Assembly (NCBI GenBank): GCA_036971475.1
Contig: JBAIZL010000003.1
Span: 103,878,233-103,942,232 of the forward strand
Reading direction: 5' to 3'
Length of the DNA stretch: 64,000 bases
From: Prosapia bicincta
Lineage: Eukaryota; Arthropoda; Insecta; Hemiptera; Cercopidae
The translations under genes were made by a program, and so were the position numbers. This document shows positions 25,501-33,672 of the stretch, in pieces (position 1 is the first letter of the stretch; each line of letters opens with the position of its first letter). The notes below the pieces were generated by a model. The model saw only the letters and a list, made by a program, of their open reading frames with translations, ran no database searches and had not been told where the DNA came from.

Positions 25501-28012
25501 GTACACTGCACATCAATAGGTGGTGGACAACAGGGAAAATTCCAATATATTTTTCAAAAAATGTTTCATCTTTGAAAAAAGAGCGATTGTTTGACCAATC
25601 CTCACTTTCTTCATCATATAGTTACTCAATGGATAAAATCTATAGCTTTTTAACAGTCTTCAGATTTTGTGTATTTATTAAGACATCTGTGTGCATTTTG
25701 TGTGTATATATCTCAAGACATCTATATCTGCTTTTGTGTTAATACTATTTTATGTGTGTTTTAATGTTGATTTTAGTTTCCTTGATTTTTCTTATTTAAC
25801 ATGATTTTATTATTAACAATAACCACCAGATTATGTGTTAAAAAGACATTTTCAATATTCAGAGCTATTTTTTTATTAATTTTTAATAAACCTTCCCAAG
25901 TTCTATACTTTTTAAAGGATTATTTTATAAAAACAAGGTGGATTCTGGATAAAGACATAAAGTGGATTAAATGGCTTGTGGGTATGATTTAGGGAGGGAA
26001 CATGAAGTGTTAATACAATGTATAAAAGTAGTATGACTTAGGACGAGCTACTTTGTTAATAATAAGTAATACGTTTTCAAGTTAGTTCCCTAAAACTTTC
26101 TCGAATTGTTGTAAGCGCTGTTGTGGTCATAATAAATATGTTCAAACAATATTTTTTTTTTAAAACATTAATTTTAAAACATTAATATGTGCTTCTGTGC
26201 TATGCAAATAAAATTCCCCTTTTATTTCCATTACTGGAATTATTTCTAAAGGCTATTAGCCATATAATAGCTTCTTATTACAGGTCTAGTTTTCACTTGG
26301 TTTTAATTAAATTTGTTAGAATAAATACAATCAATTTCAGTTTTTCATTGATGATTATTAAAGTCAATTATATTAAATAAAAATTTGTCTGTATTGTAAT
26401 TCATTATATTTGTACTGGATTTGACAATTGTGACGCGGTTTAATTTTCTCAATATATATCTTTGTCAAATGCCAAGATGGCGACCATAGGCCGAAACATT
26501 TTCCCCTTTTCTGAATAACTGTTGTAGAACATGTTTAATGTTTTCAGTGTAGTTAAATTATAAATTCTCTGAGTGAACACGGTTTATAAAACTCATTGAA
26601 ACATATATAAAAATTTTGCTACTATTTTTAGTAACACGTTTCGCCTCTAGCATATCCAAGTTATATTAAATCAGTTTTTTTGCAAAGGAGAACTTGCATT
26701 ATATTAGCTGTTGTATCAATTTTTTATTTTACAGTTGTTTGTCAATTTGCTGTTTCTTTGTTTTTTTCAATTGTGACAGGTCTGATTTTACCATGGTGTC
26801 ATATGGATTAAATGACATAACTTATGATCACTTATATTATGGATGAAGAGAATTTGTTGAATTAATCTGACACTGATCCTGTCTTTGAAAATGGTGATCC
26901 CAATGACATTTCATGCAAGAAAATTATTGCGTTTTGAAAATCTGAAATTTTTTCTTTTGAAATAATTTTTTTGTTTATTCAAAATTATTTTTGTTTTGCT
27001 TTTCAACATTAATTGTATTTTGTAAACTGATAAACCATTTCACTTGCATTTATTTACTTTGAAAACCATGTGAAATTACGTGTTGTTATACAGAGTTTGC
27101 AATCATAATATTCAGTGTATTACTCGAGAGAAGATGGTGGTGTTTTTGCAAGACGGATCGTTTTCATTGTTGTTTCGTATTTCAATCAAATCAGTGATAA
27201 CAATGCAAGATTGGTTTTGTCATAAGTATCCAGATAAACCATCTCCTAACAAGTCATCATTATTAAAGTTAGTGACAAAATTACAGAGACTAGCTCTGTT
27301 AATAACAAAGAACACAAAAGATCATTATCAGTGTTGGTCACTAAAACCCAAGACCAATTACTCACCTCGCCAAACAAATCATTGAGATATTGATCAGCTG
27401 AAATTTATTTGTCTAATTCAATTGTTCATCCAATTACAATTATGACCTTATCAGTTCATCAAATTCTTGAGCCCAATAAACAAAAACAGCCATAATATTG
27501 TCAATGATTTTGTTGATTTGTGCACGAGGGAGTTAATGTTATAAACTCATTATTTTTCATAGATGAAGTATGGTTTCAGTTGGACAGCTATGTATGTGGT
27601 TCAGGATATCGTGGAAAAACTGTCTTTTTTTGAGTACACCATTAAGGTAGAACGATATCAGAATATTTTATTCCAGTTCATTGCTTTTTTGGGAGAGGAG
27701 GACAGATACTGCTGCCAATAACATGATGGTGCGACATCACACTAGAAGGTTCAACTTCTTATTTCGTTGAGGGATTCTTTGGTAATCACGCTATTGGCCA
27801 GTATAATTTATATAAAGTTTTGCAGGGGAATAAACAAATTTTATAGAAGTCACTTTGTAATACATGTAAGTAAAAACGTTTTTGAAATGTACAAATATTA
27901 GTTTAAAAGTAGGAATTATTTGTATTTAAATAATCTTGGTTAATTATTGTTACTAATTTTTATTTTTGTACAGCCTAAGTTTTATGGCACTACGGAGGGA
28001 TTGGCCCAATGA
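3982..28012 (+). CDS. Plekhf2: PH-FYVE phosphoinositide-binding endosomal protein (Phafin/PLEKHF; Rush-like), 5'-partial gene
   Basis: Seven exons (3982-4119, 5947-6010, 12402-12527, 13044-13150, 15554-15725, 18013-18119, 27974-28012) join in one frame: 753 nt, 250 residues plus TGA. Residues 1-109 are the PH domain, starting PLGVPGRVLVGEGVLTK, with RQFFLFNDILVYG in the middle and WLIRTASKSFAVYA...EKQEWMAHI at the end. Residues ~115-185 are a complete FYVE finger: WVPD (122-125), RRHHCRKCG (144-152), RVC (175-177) and all eight zinc cysteines (131, 134, 148, 151, 156, 159, 177, 180). An acidic Ser/Glu/Asp tail follows, ending PKFYGTTEGLAQ. Family members bind PtdIns3P through FYVE, and phosphoinositides through PH, on early endosomes and autophagic or lysosomal membranes. 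The usual N-terminal segment (about 25 residues, ending near VENCFG-SGQ) is absent and should lie in an exon left of the window. No disabling change was seen. All introns are TE-rich. Confidence 0.95.
4120..4424. repeat. Degenerate inverted PLE-tail repeat (family B)
   Basis: Intron sequence. 4243-4308 resembles the dispersed tail seen at 53.2 and 60-61.8 kb (GGACTA..GGAGACTGACAGAC, then TTGGTAA, then CTTGAAATA). 4358-4397 carries a degraded copy in the opposite direction, so this is an old inverted dimer. Confidence 0.5.
4425..5434. other. Intron A, AT-rich, nothing recognised
   Basis: No conserved coding segment, RNA gene or structured repeat was seen. Confidence 0.45.
5435..5580. repeat. 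Dispersed repeat family C, single arm
   Basis: Contains AAACCACTACTTACTGAT, then CGCTAGGTCAGCGCATT, then AACCTCAAGATGTACAAC. The same blocks recur, as foldbacks, at 40361-40610 and 46620-46880. Origin unknown; the layout resembles the PLE terminal repeats in this window. Confidence 0.45.
5947..6010 (+). CDS. Plekhf2: PH-FYVE gene, exon B
   Basis: 64 nt encoding YNKQHIIPLEEVKLESLEDDG. Acceptor TTACAG, donor GCC|GTAAGT; leaves one base of a split codon completed by exon C. Confidence 0.93.
6011..7189. other. Intron B, AT-rich, nothing recognised
   Basis: No conserved feature seen up to the PLE-tail repeat that follows. Confidence 0.45.
7190..7583 (+). mobile_element. Penelope-like element 3' tail (family B) with (TA)n
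   Basis: This sequence matches, in the opposite orientation, the 3' noncoding part of the PLE at 61531-62245. It runs GCCTTATCTCTTCCCCTGAC ... CTACAGAGTGGACTCTTACC ... CTTTACCAACCAAAACTAAC and ends in (TA)n at 7528-7583. Only the tail is present, which suggests a strongly 5'-truncated insertion. The tail contains a conserved hairpin CTTACC-AA-GGTAAG. Confidence 0.65.
8514..9536. mobile_element. piggyBac-like non-autonomous element
   Basis: Starts TTAA-CCCTTTCAGCC at 8514 and ends ATTCAATGTG-TTAA at 9536. Inverted, the right end reads TTAACACATTGAATACC, and resembles the outer left end of the piggyBac foldback at 46998. The interior has CpG-richer islands (8685-8790, 9410-9530) but no transposase frame. 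The two ends are not perfect inverted copies, so it could be two solitary ends. Confidence 0.4.
9827..10509. mobile_element. pogo/Tigger-like non-autonomous element
   Basis: Terminal inverted repeats CAGTAAAACCTCTCTTATCC (left) and its near complement CGGGATGTGAGAGGTTTTACTG (right), flanked by TA on both sides, as in the Tc1/mariner-pogo superfamily. 683 bp with no intact transposase frame. A G9 run at 10411-10419 is an internal low-complexity tract. A relative in reversed orientation lies at 31207-31841. Confidence 0.7.
10512..12401. other. Rest of intron B, no gene seen
   Basis: AT-rich intron; nothing recognised before the polypyrimidine tract and acceptor TTTCAG at 12396-12401. Confidence 0.45.
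12402..12527 (+). CDS. Plekhf2: PH-FYVE gene, exon C (PH C-terminal helix)
   Basis: Encodes FRNGWLIRTASKSFAVYA and EKQEWMAHINKCIQDLLRK; contains the invariant PH-domain Trp in QEWMAHI. Donor A|GTTAGT is a weaker, non-consensus GT site, but the phase to exon D is exact. Confidence 0.93.
13044..13150 (+). CDS. Plekhf2: PH-FYVE gene, exon D (FYVE start)
   Basis: Encodes GKKAVEEHAAVWVPDSE and CMHCKKNQFTVLNRR: the WxxD motif, the first zinc cysteine pair and the RR before HHCR. Acceptor is CAAAG, less typical than CAG; donor AGA|GTATGT. Confidence 0.93.
13151..15553. other. Intron D, nothing recognised
   Basis: 2.4 kb of AT-rich intron without recognisable coding, repeat or RNA structure. Confidence 0.45.
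15554..15725 (+). CDS. Plekhf2: PH-FYVE gene, exon E (FYVE core)
   Basis: Begins HHCRKCGAVVCGPCSSKRF and continues to LRVCLNCYDSLSRAKAQQ, giving the basic PtdIns3P-binding patch, six of the eight zinc cysteines and the RVC motif. Donor CAG|GTAAGC. Confidence 0.95.
16655..17320. repeat. 665-bp foldback element with ~115-bp arms
   Basis: Left arm 16655-16770 and right arm 17205-17320 are inverted copies. The outer part reads AAGTTTATTTAATTAGTGCAAC and the inner part CTTATAAATA..GCATATAAAATACAA. Each arm contains a GGCAAC hairpin followed by GAAA, resembling hammerhead stem II and core (see findings). Likely two PLE-type terminal repeats in opposite directions rather than a classic MITE. Confidence 0.6.
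17535..17890 (-). pseudogene. LINE (R1/jockey-type) C-terminal fragment after RNase H
   Basis: On the - strand the frame reads RMEDVARFRMLTGHDYLQAH, then LYKIGLAASDICPLCNCQKM, then DALHLRNCTAL. This is the conserved segment at the end of many jockey/R1-type LINE ORF2 proteins (RL.TGHD.L..HL.RIG....CPLC....M...HL..C.AL), downstream of RNase H. About 108 residues remain; the reverse transcriptase part is absent, so it is a short truncated copy in an intron of the PH-FYVE gene. Confidence 0.75.
18013..18119 (+). CDS. Plekhf2: PH-FYVE gene, exon F (acidic tail)
   Basis: Encodes DMKERSGSADSSGEEDSDEE and then DENVNRSLNNDATPDQ, an acidic, Ser-rich low-complexity tail typical of the C-terminus of Phafin proteins. 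Acceptor TTTGCAG, donor CAG|GTATGA. Confidence 0.88.
18361..19290 (+). mobile_element. Penelope-like element (family A), 3' part with GIY-YIG endonuclease
   Basis: Translating on +, about 18387-19148 reads the C-terminal half of a PLE polyprotein. A linker (NIYNKFTKKLNL, KYTNNKIEKL, YYTPTYKPNNKIIKYL) precedes the GIY-YIG nuclease: SGIYKITCNDCNTFYIGKTT, RSFKIRFEEHYKAF. It has one internal stop (TAA at 18837, after KAFKN), then AAHLLSHKHEI, LEINNNPIELNSLEKY and TGA at 19146. The reverse transcriptase domain is lost. The downstream tail (GGTGCCTCATCACACAAGG ... GCACTTAGTGGTGGATAA ... CAGTGCAACGGAAAAATAAT) recurs at 33.5, 45.0 and 59.9-60.1 kb. PLEs insert by target-primed reverse transcription using the GIY-YIG nuclease. 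Non-functional copy. Confidence 0.82.
19126..19167 (+). ncRNA. Hammerhead-like fold with altered core, overlapping PLE stop codon
   Basis: Stem I GTGAT (19126-19130) with ATCAC (19163-19167); 8-nt strand TCGACAAT where CTGANGA+T is expected; stem II GGTCA/TGACC with AG loop (19139-19150); GAA; stem III AGG/CCT with TG loop (19154-19161); C19162 at the cleavage position. Everything except the CUGANGA core fits a minimal type I hammerhead. As written the core should be inactive. Confidence 0.5.
19380..19985 (+). pseudogene. Degenerate mariner (SETMAR-like) transposase
   Basis: Broken frames on + preserve VITGDECRFLWYNPETKS (mariner TGDE with the first catalytic Asp), a degraded second motif (WILHHDN-like near 19685-19705), PP/SPDLAP-like sequence near 19780-19810 and the C-terminal block KGHHF...IADVQNAVTMVLEDIP, EMLPAVAE. 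Order and spacing match the C-terminal two thirds of a mariner transposase. Multiple stops and frameshifts; long dead. Confidence 0.7.
20040..22600. other. Intron F, no gene recognised
   Basis: AT-rich intron sequence. Small open frames (20231-20455, 20687-20905) show no recognisable domain and lack splice context. Confidence 0.4.
23083..25202 (-). mobile_element. Tigger/pogo element nested in piggyBac copy
   Basis: Ends CAGTAATACTCCATACTT (left) and the complement of AAGTTGAGGTATTACTG (right), with TA on both sides. The - strand open frame 24728-24117 gives 203 residues with SPNTNNLLQPMDQGVIKTFK and AYYTRRSHAHLHEAI, the LPPNTT..LQP.DQG.I..FK motif of pogo/Tigger/jerky DDE transposases, followed by an acidic C-terminal tail. 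The upstream part (catalytic Asp region) is degraded by stops. The 3' ~700 bp is present twice in tandem: 23164-23880 (more diverged) and 23885-24577. Confidence 0.8.
24117..24728 (-). pseudogene. Tigger transposase C-terminal open frame
   Basis: Longest open frame of the Tigger copy. Motifs LQPMDQGVIKTFKAYYTRR (just after the second Asp region of DDE_1 transposases), FNVLDALRIIGQSWNEIS and LNGIWRKMCLFF are standard for Tigger/jerky-like proteins. Acidic tail with VDVEDEMIVRNLTKGL. The start shown is internal; upstream frames toward 25180 hold broken N-terminal parts. Not expected to give an active transposase. Confidence 0.75.
25621..27075. other. Intron F, AT-rich, scattered TE fragments
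   Basis: 26455-26505 carries GCCAAGATGGCGACC..GGCCGAAAC, a degenerate copy of the hairpin-plus-GAAA motif found in the PLE-type repeats. 26840-26915 on + reads DEENLLN.SDTDPVFENGDP, similar to the acidic N-terminus of piggyBac proteins, but too short to be sure. Otherwise nothing recognised. Confidence 0.35.
27080..27845 (+). pseudogene. Degenerate Tc1/mariner-type transposase
   Basis: Frames broken by stops and shifts preserve an N-terminal helix-turn-helix-like part (PDKPSPNKSSLLKLVTKL, compare YPG.P.P.KSTI..LV.KF) and, at about 27550, FFIDEVWFQLDSYV, followed by GYRGKTVF. FMDEAWF.L.G.V is the first catalytic motif of a common insect Tc1/mariner-like group. Sits just upstream of the last PH-FYVE exon and is presumed intronic. 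Confidence 0.6.
27974..28012 (+). CDS. Plekhf2: PH-FYVE gene, last coding exon with stop
   Basis: Acceptor TTTTTGTACAG, then PKFYGTTEGLAQ and TGA at 28010-28012. In phase with exon F. PKFY-type endings are typical of Phafins, which supports this short exon despite the 9.9-kb intron before it. Confidence 0.85.
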   Translation, partial: PKFYGTTEGLAQ

Positions 28013-28425
28013 AACAGAAGAGGAAAACTAACTTTAATCATACTACTTGTATAAAAATATACTATAGAATAATGTTTATAAAGTTATTTTTAAAATTTTG
28101 GAAAATCTCAAAAACATATCCACCTTACCTTCCAATGCATTTTACGTAGGAAATGTTAATACATTGAACACAGTTATTTTGTAACAATTTTTACTGTGAA
28201 TATGTTATCAATAATATAATTGAACATATAAATATTTTGAAATATTACATTTGTTGCAATCATGTATTTTGTTATTGGACTTTTGTGTATATTTCCTTTT
28301 TGTTAAAAATATCAATTCTCACATTTTAAACTGTGTTTAAAAAGTATCACAAAACTATAATTGAACTATAATGTACAACAGACCTTTTTTTCATTTAAGA
28401 AACAAAAAGCTGATATAATAAAAAT

Positions 28426-28431
28426 AATAAA
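28426..28431 (+). terminator. Candidate polyadenylation signal of PH-FYVE gene
   Basis: AATAAA about 410 nt after the stop codon, the first clear canonical hexamer seen on this strand. The 3' UTR would be 28013 to ~28450. Other sites further down cannot be excluded. Confidence 0.4.
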
Positions 28432-28449
28432 GCCTAATATTTAATAATT

Positions 28450-29257
28450 ATAGAGGAAAAGAAATGTCATTTAGTAATAATGTAAGTATTCTCATACCCT
28501 AATATTGGGTGTAATTGTTACAACTATACTATAAGGTGTGCAATGGGTATTTTTGCAGTTAAGGGAGGCCACATAGGGGAATAAATATTGTAAATTTTGT
28601 TTCTCCATCACAATTTAGGTCTAAAAATCTTTAGAAACTCAATAAAAAAAAGGACATTACAATATAAGTAAAAATATATTTAGATAGGTTTGCTAATAAA
28701 AAGCAATAACTTGACTAATGACCATACCAACATTTGGAAATGCTTGAGAAAAGACCAAAAGATGATTATCTCCATTAACTCAGAACACTGTTATCTTAGT
28801 ACTATCACATTTCATATACAGAATGTTTTTTTCAGTTTGAGACATGTTTATTAAAAAAAGCTTCCTACAAAAAATGTTTCTGAAATTTTGATTGCTGATT
28901 ATGTGGCAGTGAAATTTTTGTTCATAGTAAGCGAATTCACTGGACATCTTGTTTATGAAGGCTACAGTTTACATGCAGAACTTTATGGTTTATTTTATTT
29001 TTAACCAAATCTATCCAATTACATTCTTTGTTATTATATGTAATGTGTAACAGAGTATGGTTATATGTATAGAATCATTTCTTGTGGTATCTTGTTTGTA
29101 AATTCAGTTGTAGAAGTTCTATTTAAAAAATCCTATAATATGGAAAACGTTTACACTTCACTTAATTTATAACCACATTAATCCATCCTATAAAAATTCT
29201 TTGTAGGTATATTTTAATGTAGGTGTATGAAATGTGTAACATATGGTATATTCCCCT

Positions 29258-29260
<3 letters not shown>
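28450..29260. other. Intergenic AT-rich stretch
   Basis: No gene or structured repeat recognised after the 3' end of the PH-FYVE gene. Confidence 0.4.
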
Positions 29261-29325
<65 letters not shown>

Positions 29326-29334
29326 GGGGGGGGG
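29261..29334. repeat. Compound microsatellite (AT)n(GT)n(G)n
   Basis: (AT)25 at 29261-29310, then (GT)7 and a G9-10 tract. The antisense open frame across it is a repeat translation. Confidence 0.9.
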
Positions 29335-29646
29335 TTGGGTGGCCTCCATTTAATGTGAAAGTACAGTGCAATAACTTACTAGTACTACTGTATTTCAATC
29401 AGTGAGATGTACTGATGTTTCACAAACTGTGCCTAGCTTTGTAAAAAAGCATTTTATGATATATTCTTAATTGCCATCATGCCATATTGTGTACAATTTC
29501 AGTTTTATATTTGCATTATTTTTTTAATAAGTATGAAGGCCATTGAAGACCATTCAGTATGTAAAAAGACAAACATACATAATAAATCCCATAGAAGTAT
29601 TATGAAATACTTACAACCTTACTATTTTTTAATATATTGTCTAGAT

Positions 29647-29844
29647 CATGGGTTCCCAAACTTTTTGCCCCCTAAAGCCTCCCATGCCTCCACTTTTCAC
29701 TATAAGCAAATGGTATGGATGTTGAATTTTTTTCACTAGTATGTTTATCGGAGGTTTTATTTTAGAGAATTTATCTTCCTGTTTTCCAACTGGCCTCGTG
29801 CTTCTCCTGACTTGCATTCATGTCCTCCAGTTTAGGAACCCATG
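29647..29844. mobile_element. hAT-type MITE with 8-bp target duplication
   Basis: 198 bp starting CATGGGTTCCCAAACTTTTT and ending in the partial complement TAGGAACCCATG, the common hAT (Charlie-like) terminus. Flanks GTCTAGAT and GCCTAGAC match at 6 of 8 positions, consistent with an old 8-bp duplication. Confidence 0.65.
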
Positions 29845-29852
29845 GCCTAGAC

Positions 29853-30463
29853 CACTAAACAGTTGTTCCATAACCTTTGATTAAGAAATCAACTATCACA
29901 TTTCTTAGTAAAGAATGTTTTGAGTTGTTGTTCCTCATCAATTTGGGACTTCAAGAAAAATATGTTTCTAGTTATATTAGAAATATATAAGTCTGAGATT
30001 AGACAAATTAGCATCATTGTCTTGTTGGAGAATCATTTTGTGTCCAGTAAACATTATGTCAATAAAATAACAGGTTTTATTTTATTTTCATGCTGATTTT
30101 AAATAATTGTTGACAGTATATTGCCCTTTCAAAATATAGCTAAAAACAACAGAATTAATGAAGCATCTTAAAAAGCCTACTTAAAAATGCAGTTTACCAC
30201 GAATATTACACCATTTAAAAAGTATCATCATATCAATTTTGCACATCTTCATTTAAAATTATTTGTGTAAAATTCTTTTTCCAAAATTTGTGTTGATCTT
30301 ACTGTTCATATGGAATCTTCTTCTAACCAGGATATACTGTTCTATGCTTATCTTATCAGTTATAAAAAAACTTTTTTGTAAATGAAAATCAGAATTCAAT
30401 TTGTTTTAAATTAAAATTATTTAACTTGGGAAACAACACTGGCCAGTTAAACAATATAAAATT
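29853..30463. other. AT-rich, nothing recognised
   Basis: No coding or structural signal seen. Confidence 0.4.
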
Positions 30464-30951
30464 ACTAATTTTAAAAATACTTAACTAAGTGAATATGTAA
30501 TTGCTTACTTGCTGACATGTTTCAAAACATTCGTTCCTTTTACGAAGCTAACCCTCTACTGGCGGCATCGGTTGGGTGTAAAAGCTCTAACGGGAATGGA
30601 TTTATGACTGTGGAATGGGTTGTTCGAGTTGTGTGTCATATAATAGAAAAGGCTGTTGGCTTCAAAGTGTGTGTGATCATTTTTGCGTAGTCTACAAACA
30701 CTACGCAACAGATAAAGAAAAAGTATTAAATGATCTCACACACTTTGAAGCCAACAGCCTTTTCTATTATATGACACGCAACTCAAACAACCTACCCATT
30801 TCACAGTCATAAATCCATTTCCGTTAGAGCCTTTACACCTAACCGATGCCGCCAGTAGAGGGTTAGCTTCGTAAAAGGGAACGAATGTTTTGAAATGCGT
30901 CAGCAAGTAAGCAATTACGTATTCACTTAGTTAAGTATTTTTAAAATTAGT
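30464..30951. repeat. Long foldback (family D), ~200-bp arms
   Basis: Left arm 30464-30668 and right arm 30731-30951 are near-perfect inverted copies: ACTAAGTGAATATGTAATTG, GCTAACCCTCTACTGGCGGC, GAAAAGGCTGTTGGCTTC and their complements. The short central segment has its own dyad TGCGTAGT/ACTACGCA. A diverged relative with the same layout lies at 39708-40209. The TTGAAAC..GTCAGCAAG end resembles PLE terminal repeats. Open frame 30615-30812 is repeat translation. Confidence 0.75.
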
Positions 30952-31206
30952 TTAATCAGTGAATTCAAGATGATTACATCAAGCAACTTCAATATAAAAT
31001 TGAAGTATAACAAAGGTGTAAGCAGTTTACTGGATATCTATATTTATAATAGTATTGAAAATGAACAATTGCGTAGTGTCTATCAACAACTTACAACACA
31101 ACACAAACTCCCACTGATATTTTTTACTTTTACACCCAATAAACCTTTCTTCTTTTGTGCCCATATCTTTACTTATTCATTGGTCTTTATATTCTCATTG
31201 CAATTA

Positions 31207-31841
31207 CAGCAAAACCTCTGATATCCTGACATAATATGAAAATAAAGTAAGCGCCTTTATTCTCTCTGGCGCCAACAGTCGGCTCTTTGTTCTTTCCCAA
31301 TTCAGACAGTTCACTAGTGTTATATATATTGGTGTATTACCCTTCTTAATCATTTGGGTCAAGTGTCCATATTCAGTTATGTTTAGATGTCTGACAGAAG
31401 GTCAATGGGCCATAAAGATCTTTATTTATGCTGTAATTTTTGAGAGTCGATAAATTTCCTTAGAAAGCACAGACGTGTAGTCTTGTGCATGTCATATCAA
31501 AAAAAAAACTCTTAAAGCAATCAAAAAATGACAACATTCATGAATAGACAAGTTGGTCTTTGTACCCACTACCAATAAATTGTTGACTGGCAGGTAAACC
31601 ACAATGGGTTAAAGAACTGTACATAAAGGCATGTAACTAAATTGTACATACAGTTCTATATTGCTATTAAAATATAATTACAATACTCAATAATTGTAAC
31701 TTATTCACTTAACAATGAAACATCTACTCCCAATTGGAGTGGTTGCGATTATGTAGTACAAACGTACATCTTTTCATAATCCCCCCCTCCTCATATCTGG
31801 ATTGGATTGTCATAGTCATCCGAATATGAGAGGTTTTACTA
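31207..31841. mobile_element. pogo-like non-autonomous element, second copy
   Basis: Ends CAGCAAAACCTCTGATATCC and the complement of GAATATGAGAGGTTTTACTA, flanked by TA. Internal blocks (ATTTTCATATTATG; GTCAGACATC; GACAACATTCATGA) match the element at 9827-10509 in reverse orientation. More diverged; no transposase. Confidence 0.68.
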
Positions 31842-33126
31842 TAATAGTACATCTGTTTGTAATAATTTTACATTGTAAACAAAACATTCTATAGTTAAAA
31901 AAAAGTAAGCAATAAAAATGGGTTGTAAGTACATGTAAACTGTTTAATACTTCTAAAAACTATAAGAGCAACTAATGTCAACTAAAGACATTAATAAATG
32001 TAGCAAATTTAAAGAACTGACATTAGTTTAAACACATTATCAAATTATAATTTTTTTTGTCAATTTTGTGTTGTTCAAGTTTTATTACTAAGCTCTTCAT
32101 CATCAGAATGAGTATTGCAAATCCAAGATGAAGAGCTTTTCTAAAAGATTGTTTTGAAAATCATATTTATTGATTTTTGATGAATGCATTTTATGAAATA
32201 CAACACTTTAGGTATAATTGGTCTTTTCCTTTTTCAGACATTTTATTTTTAAAAAAATAAGCACAACTAATAAATGACTGTCATTGCCTGATGGGGATGT
32301 GAAAGGGTTATTCTGAATTGTATGTGGGATTAACATAGCAACATAATCTTCTGATACTAAGAAAAGAGGAGGCTCGTGGTTTCAATGAGTATTGTTGCTT
32401 AGCTGAAGAAGGAAGATGTTTTTAATAGGGGTTACTACTTTCATCATAGGCGCAAGGAGAATATAATTATAGGTAAACTAGTACTGGGGCATATAGGAAA
32501 ATCATGACTAATGTGGATAGTGTATGATTTAAAAAACTTTAATTCTATGGCACTATGTTATAGAATATTAATTTTCACAAAGATGTGGGAAAAATGAAAT
32601 AATTTCTTCGTGAAATTTACTAATTCTTTTGAGAAACTTAATGCCATAAACCTGTGTTAAACTTAACTGAATCAACCTGTTGCCATGAGAAACATGAACA
32701 CACTGTGTTCTAATTATTATTTAAATCAAATTTCAAAAGTAAGATAAGTTAACTAAATAGAATTTCAGGGTTTTAAAATGTCGGAAAAGTTACTAATTCC
32801 TTAATTGTAGGAAAGGTGAAAGATTTTTTACAATAACAAAAAGGAAAGAAACCTATTTTATATTTTACTGTTTAATATGTATTTAATGTTTTGAGATATT
32901 TATTGTTAATATATGGCTATATTATCATTTTAATCAATACGAAAATCAAAACCTAAACTTATAGAATTGATAGTTTTAAGGTATGTTACTGGAATTTTTA
33001 ATACTTTTTTCAGATAAATATTTACTTCATCCACAAAGTAAAAATAAGAGGTGTGCTCTTGTGTATTCTCGTTTTGTTACAAATTTTACAATTAGAAAAT
33101 TTGCAAAATGAATTTCTAATAAAGTA
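31842..33126. other. AT-rich; one small dyad
   Basis: A perfect 12-bp inverted repeat AAGCTCTTCATC (32090-32101) / GATGAAGAGCTT (32127-32138) recalls the end of the 44.9-kb foldback. Otherwise nothing recognised. Confidence 0.45.
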
Positions 33127-33412
33127 CAGTGCAATCTTGGCATTCTGAACTATTTGTTGCAGGGGGTTGTTTATATTATAGAAAGTACCCATGTATTTAT
33201 TCGGAAAATTAGCTGAAAAAAAGATTCAACAATATGCACAAAAGTGTTTTTATTTAGTGTTTTTACAAATTTTTGTTATTTTTAATTACATAAAAATTTA
33301 TTTGATTGAAAATACATAACTAACAGGCTTCTATACATAACATTGCTTTCTTTTTGCCTGTTCTTTATGGAATGTTCTGAATACTGAAATTCGAATTGCC
33401 GAGATTGCACTG
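33127..33412. mobile_element. Tc1/pogo-type MITE
   Basis: 286 bp, TA-flanked, with 23-24-bp inverted ends CAGTGCAATCTTGGCATTCT and the complement of TTCGAATTGCCGAGATTGCACTG. TA target and CAG start fit the pogo/Tigger group. No coding capacity. Confidence 0.7.
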
Positions 33413-33521
33413 TAAATATTAGATTCATATACAAAATAGACATGGTTATAAACAAAAAGCTTTGCCTTTATTTATATGTGTATATATTATATTATCCATT
33501 GTTTTTCCGTTGCACTGACTT

Positions 33522-33655
33522 TATGAAGTTAATATATTACTATTGTAAGTAATTTTATCCACTATTAAGTGCAATGGTTTTACCTTGTTTGATGAGGCGT
33601 CATTGCACTTAATGGTGGATAAAATTACTTACAATAGTAACATATTAACTTCATA
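33522..33655. repeat. Foldback of PLE family A tail
   Basis: Left arm 33522-33576 and right arm 33601-33655 (TATGAAGTTAATATATTACT ... TTAAGTGCAATG) are inverted copies of the tail after the PLE at 18.4-19.3 kb. The 24-nt spacer contains the TGATGAGGCG block. Two tails joined in opposite directions. Confidence 0.75.
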
Positions 33656-33672
33656 TCTATTAAAAATATTTC

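Larger units (their letters stand above)
22640..25620 (-). pseudogene. piggyBac transposase pseudogene, split by Tigger insertion
   Basis: On the - strand, 25620-25205 contains YTPGEVVSDDKSTVGFKRRF (the piggyBac region around a catalytic Asp, normally vDES...FKGR). 23080-22900 contains IYTDRFYSSYKLGLEVLNLG, then AHTTGTMINTNRKGLPAEL, matching piggyBac DNFYTS..L...L...G....GT.R.NRKG.P. 22850-22650 retains KYNQFMGGVE (N.YMGGVD motif). The two halves are separated exactly by the Tigger element 23083-25202. Frameshifts and stops throughout. Located inside the last large intron of the PH-FYVE gene on the opposite strand. Confidence 0.72.

Noticed and set aside
29162..29398. Open frame with IYIYIY and histidine-threonine runs, also 60792-60995
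   Set aside because: Translation of (TA)n/(GT)n microsatellites.
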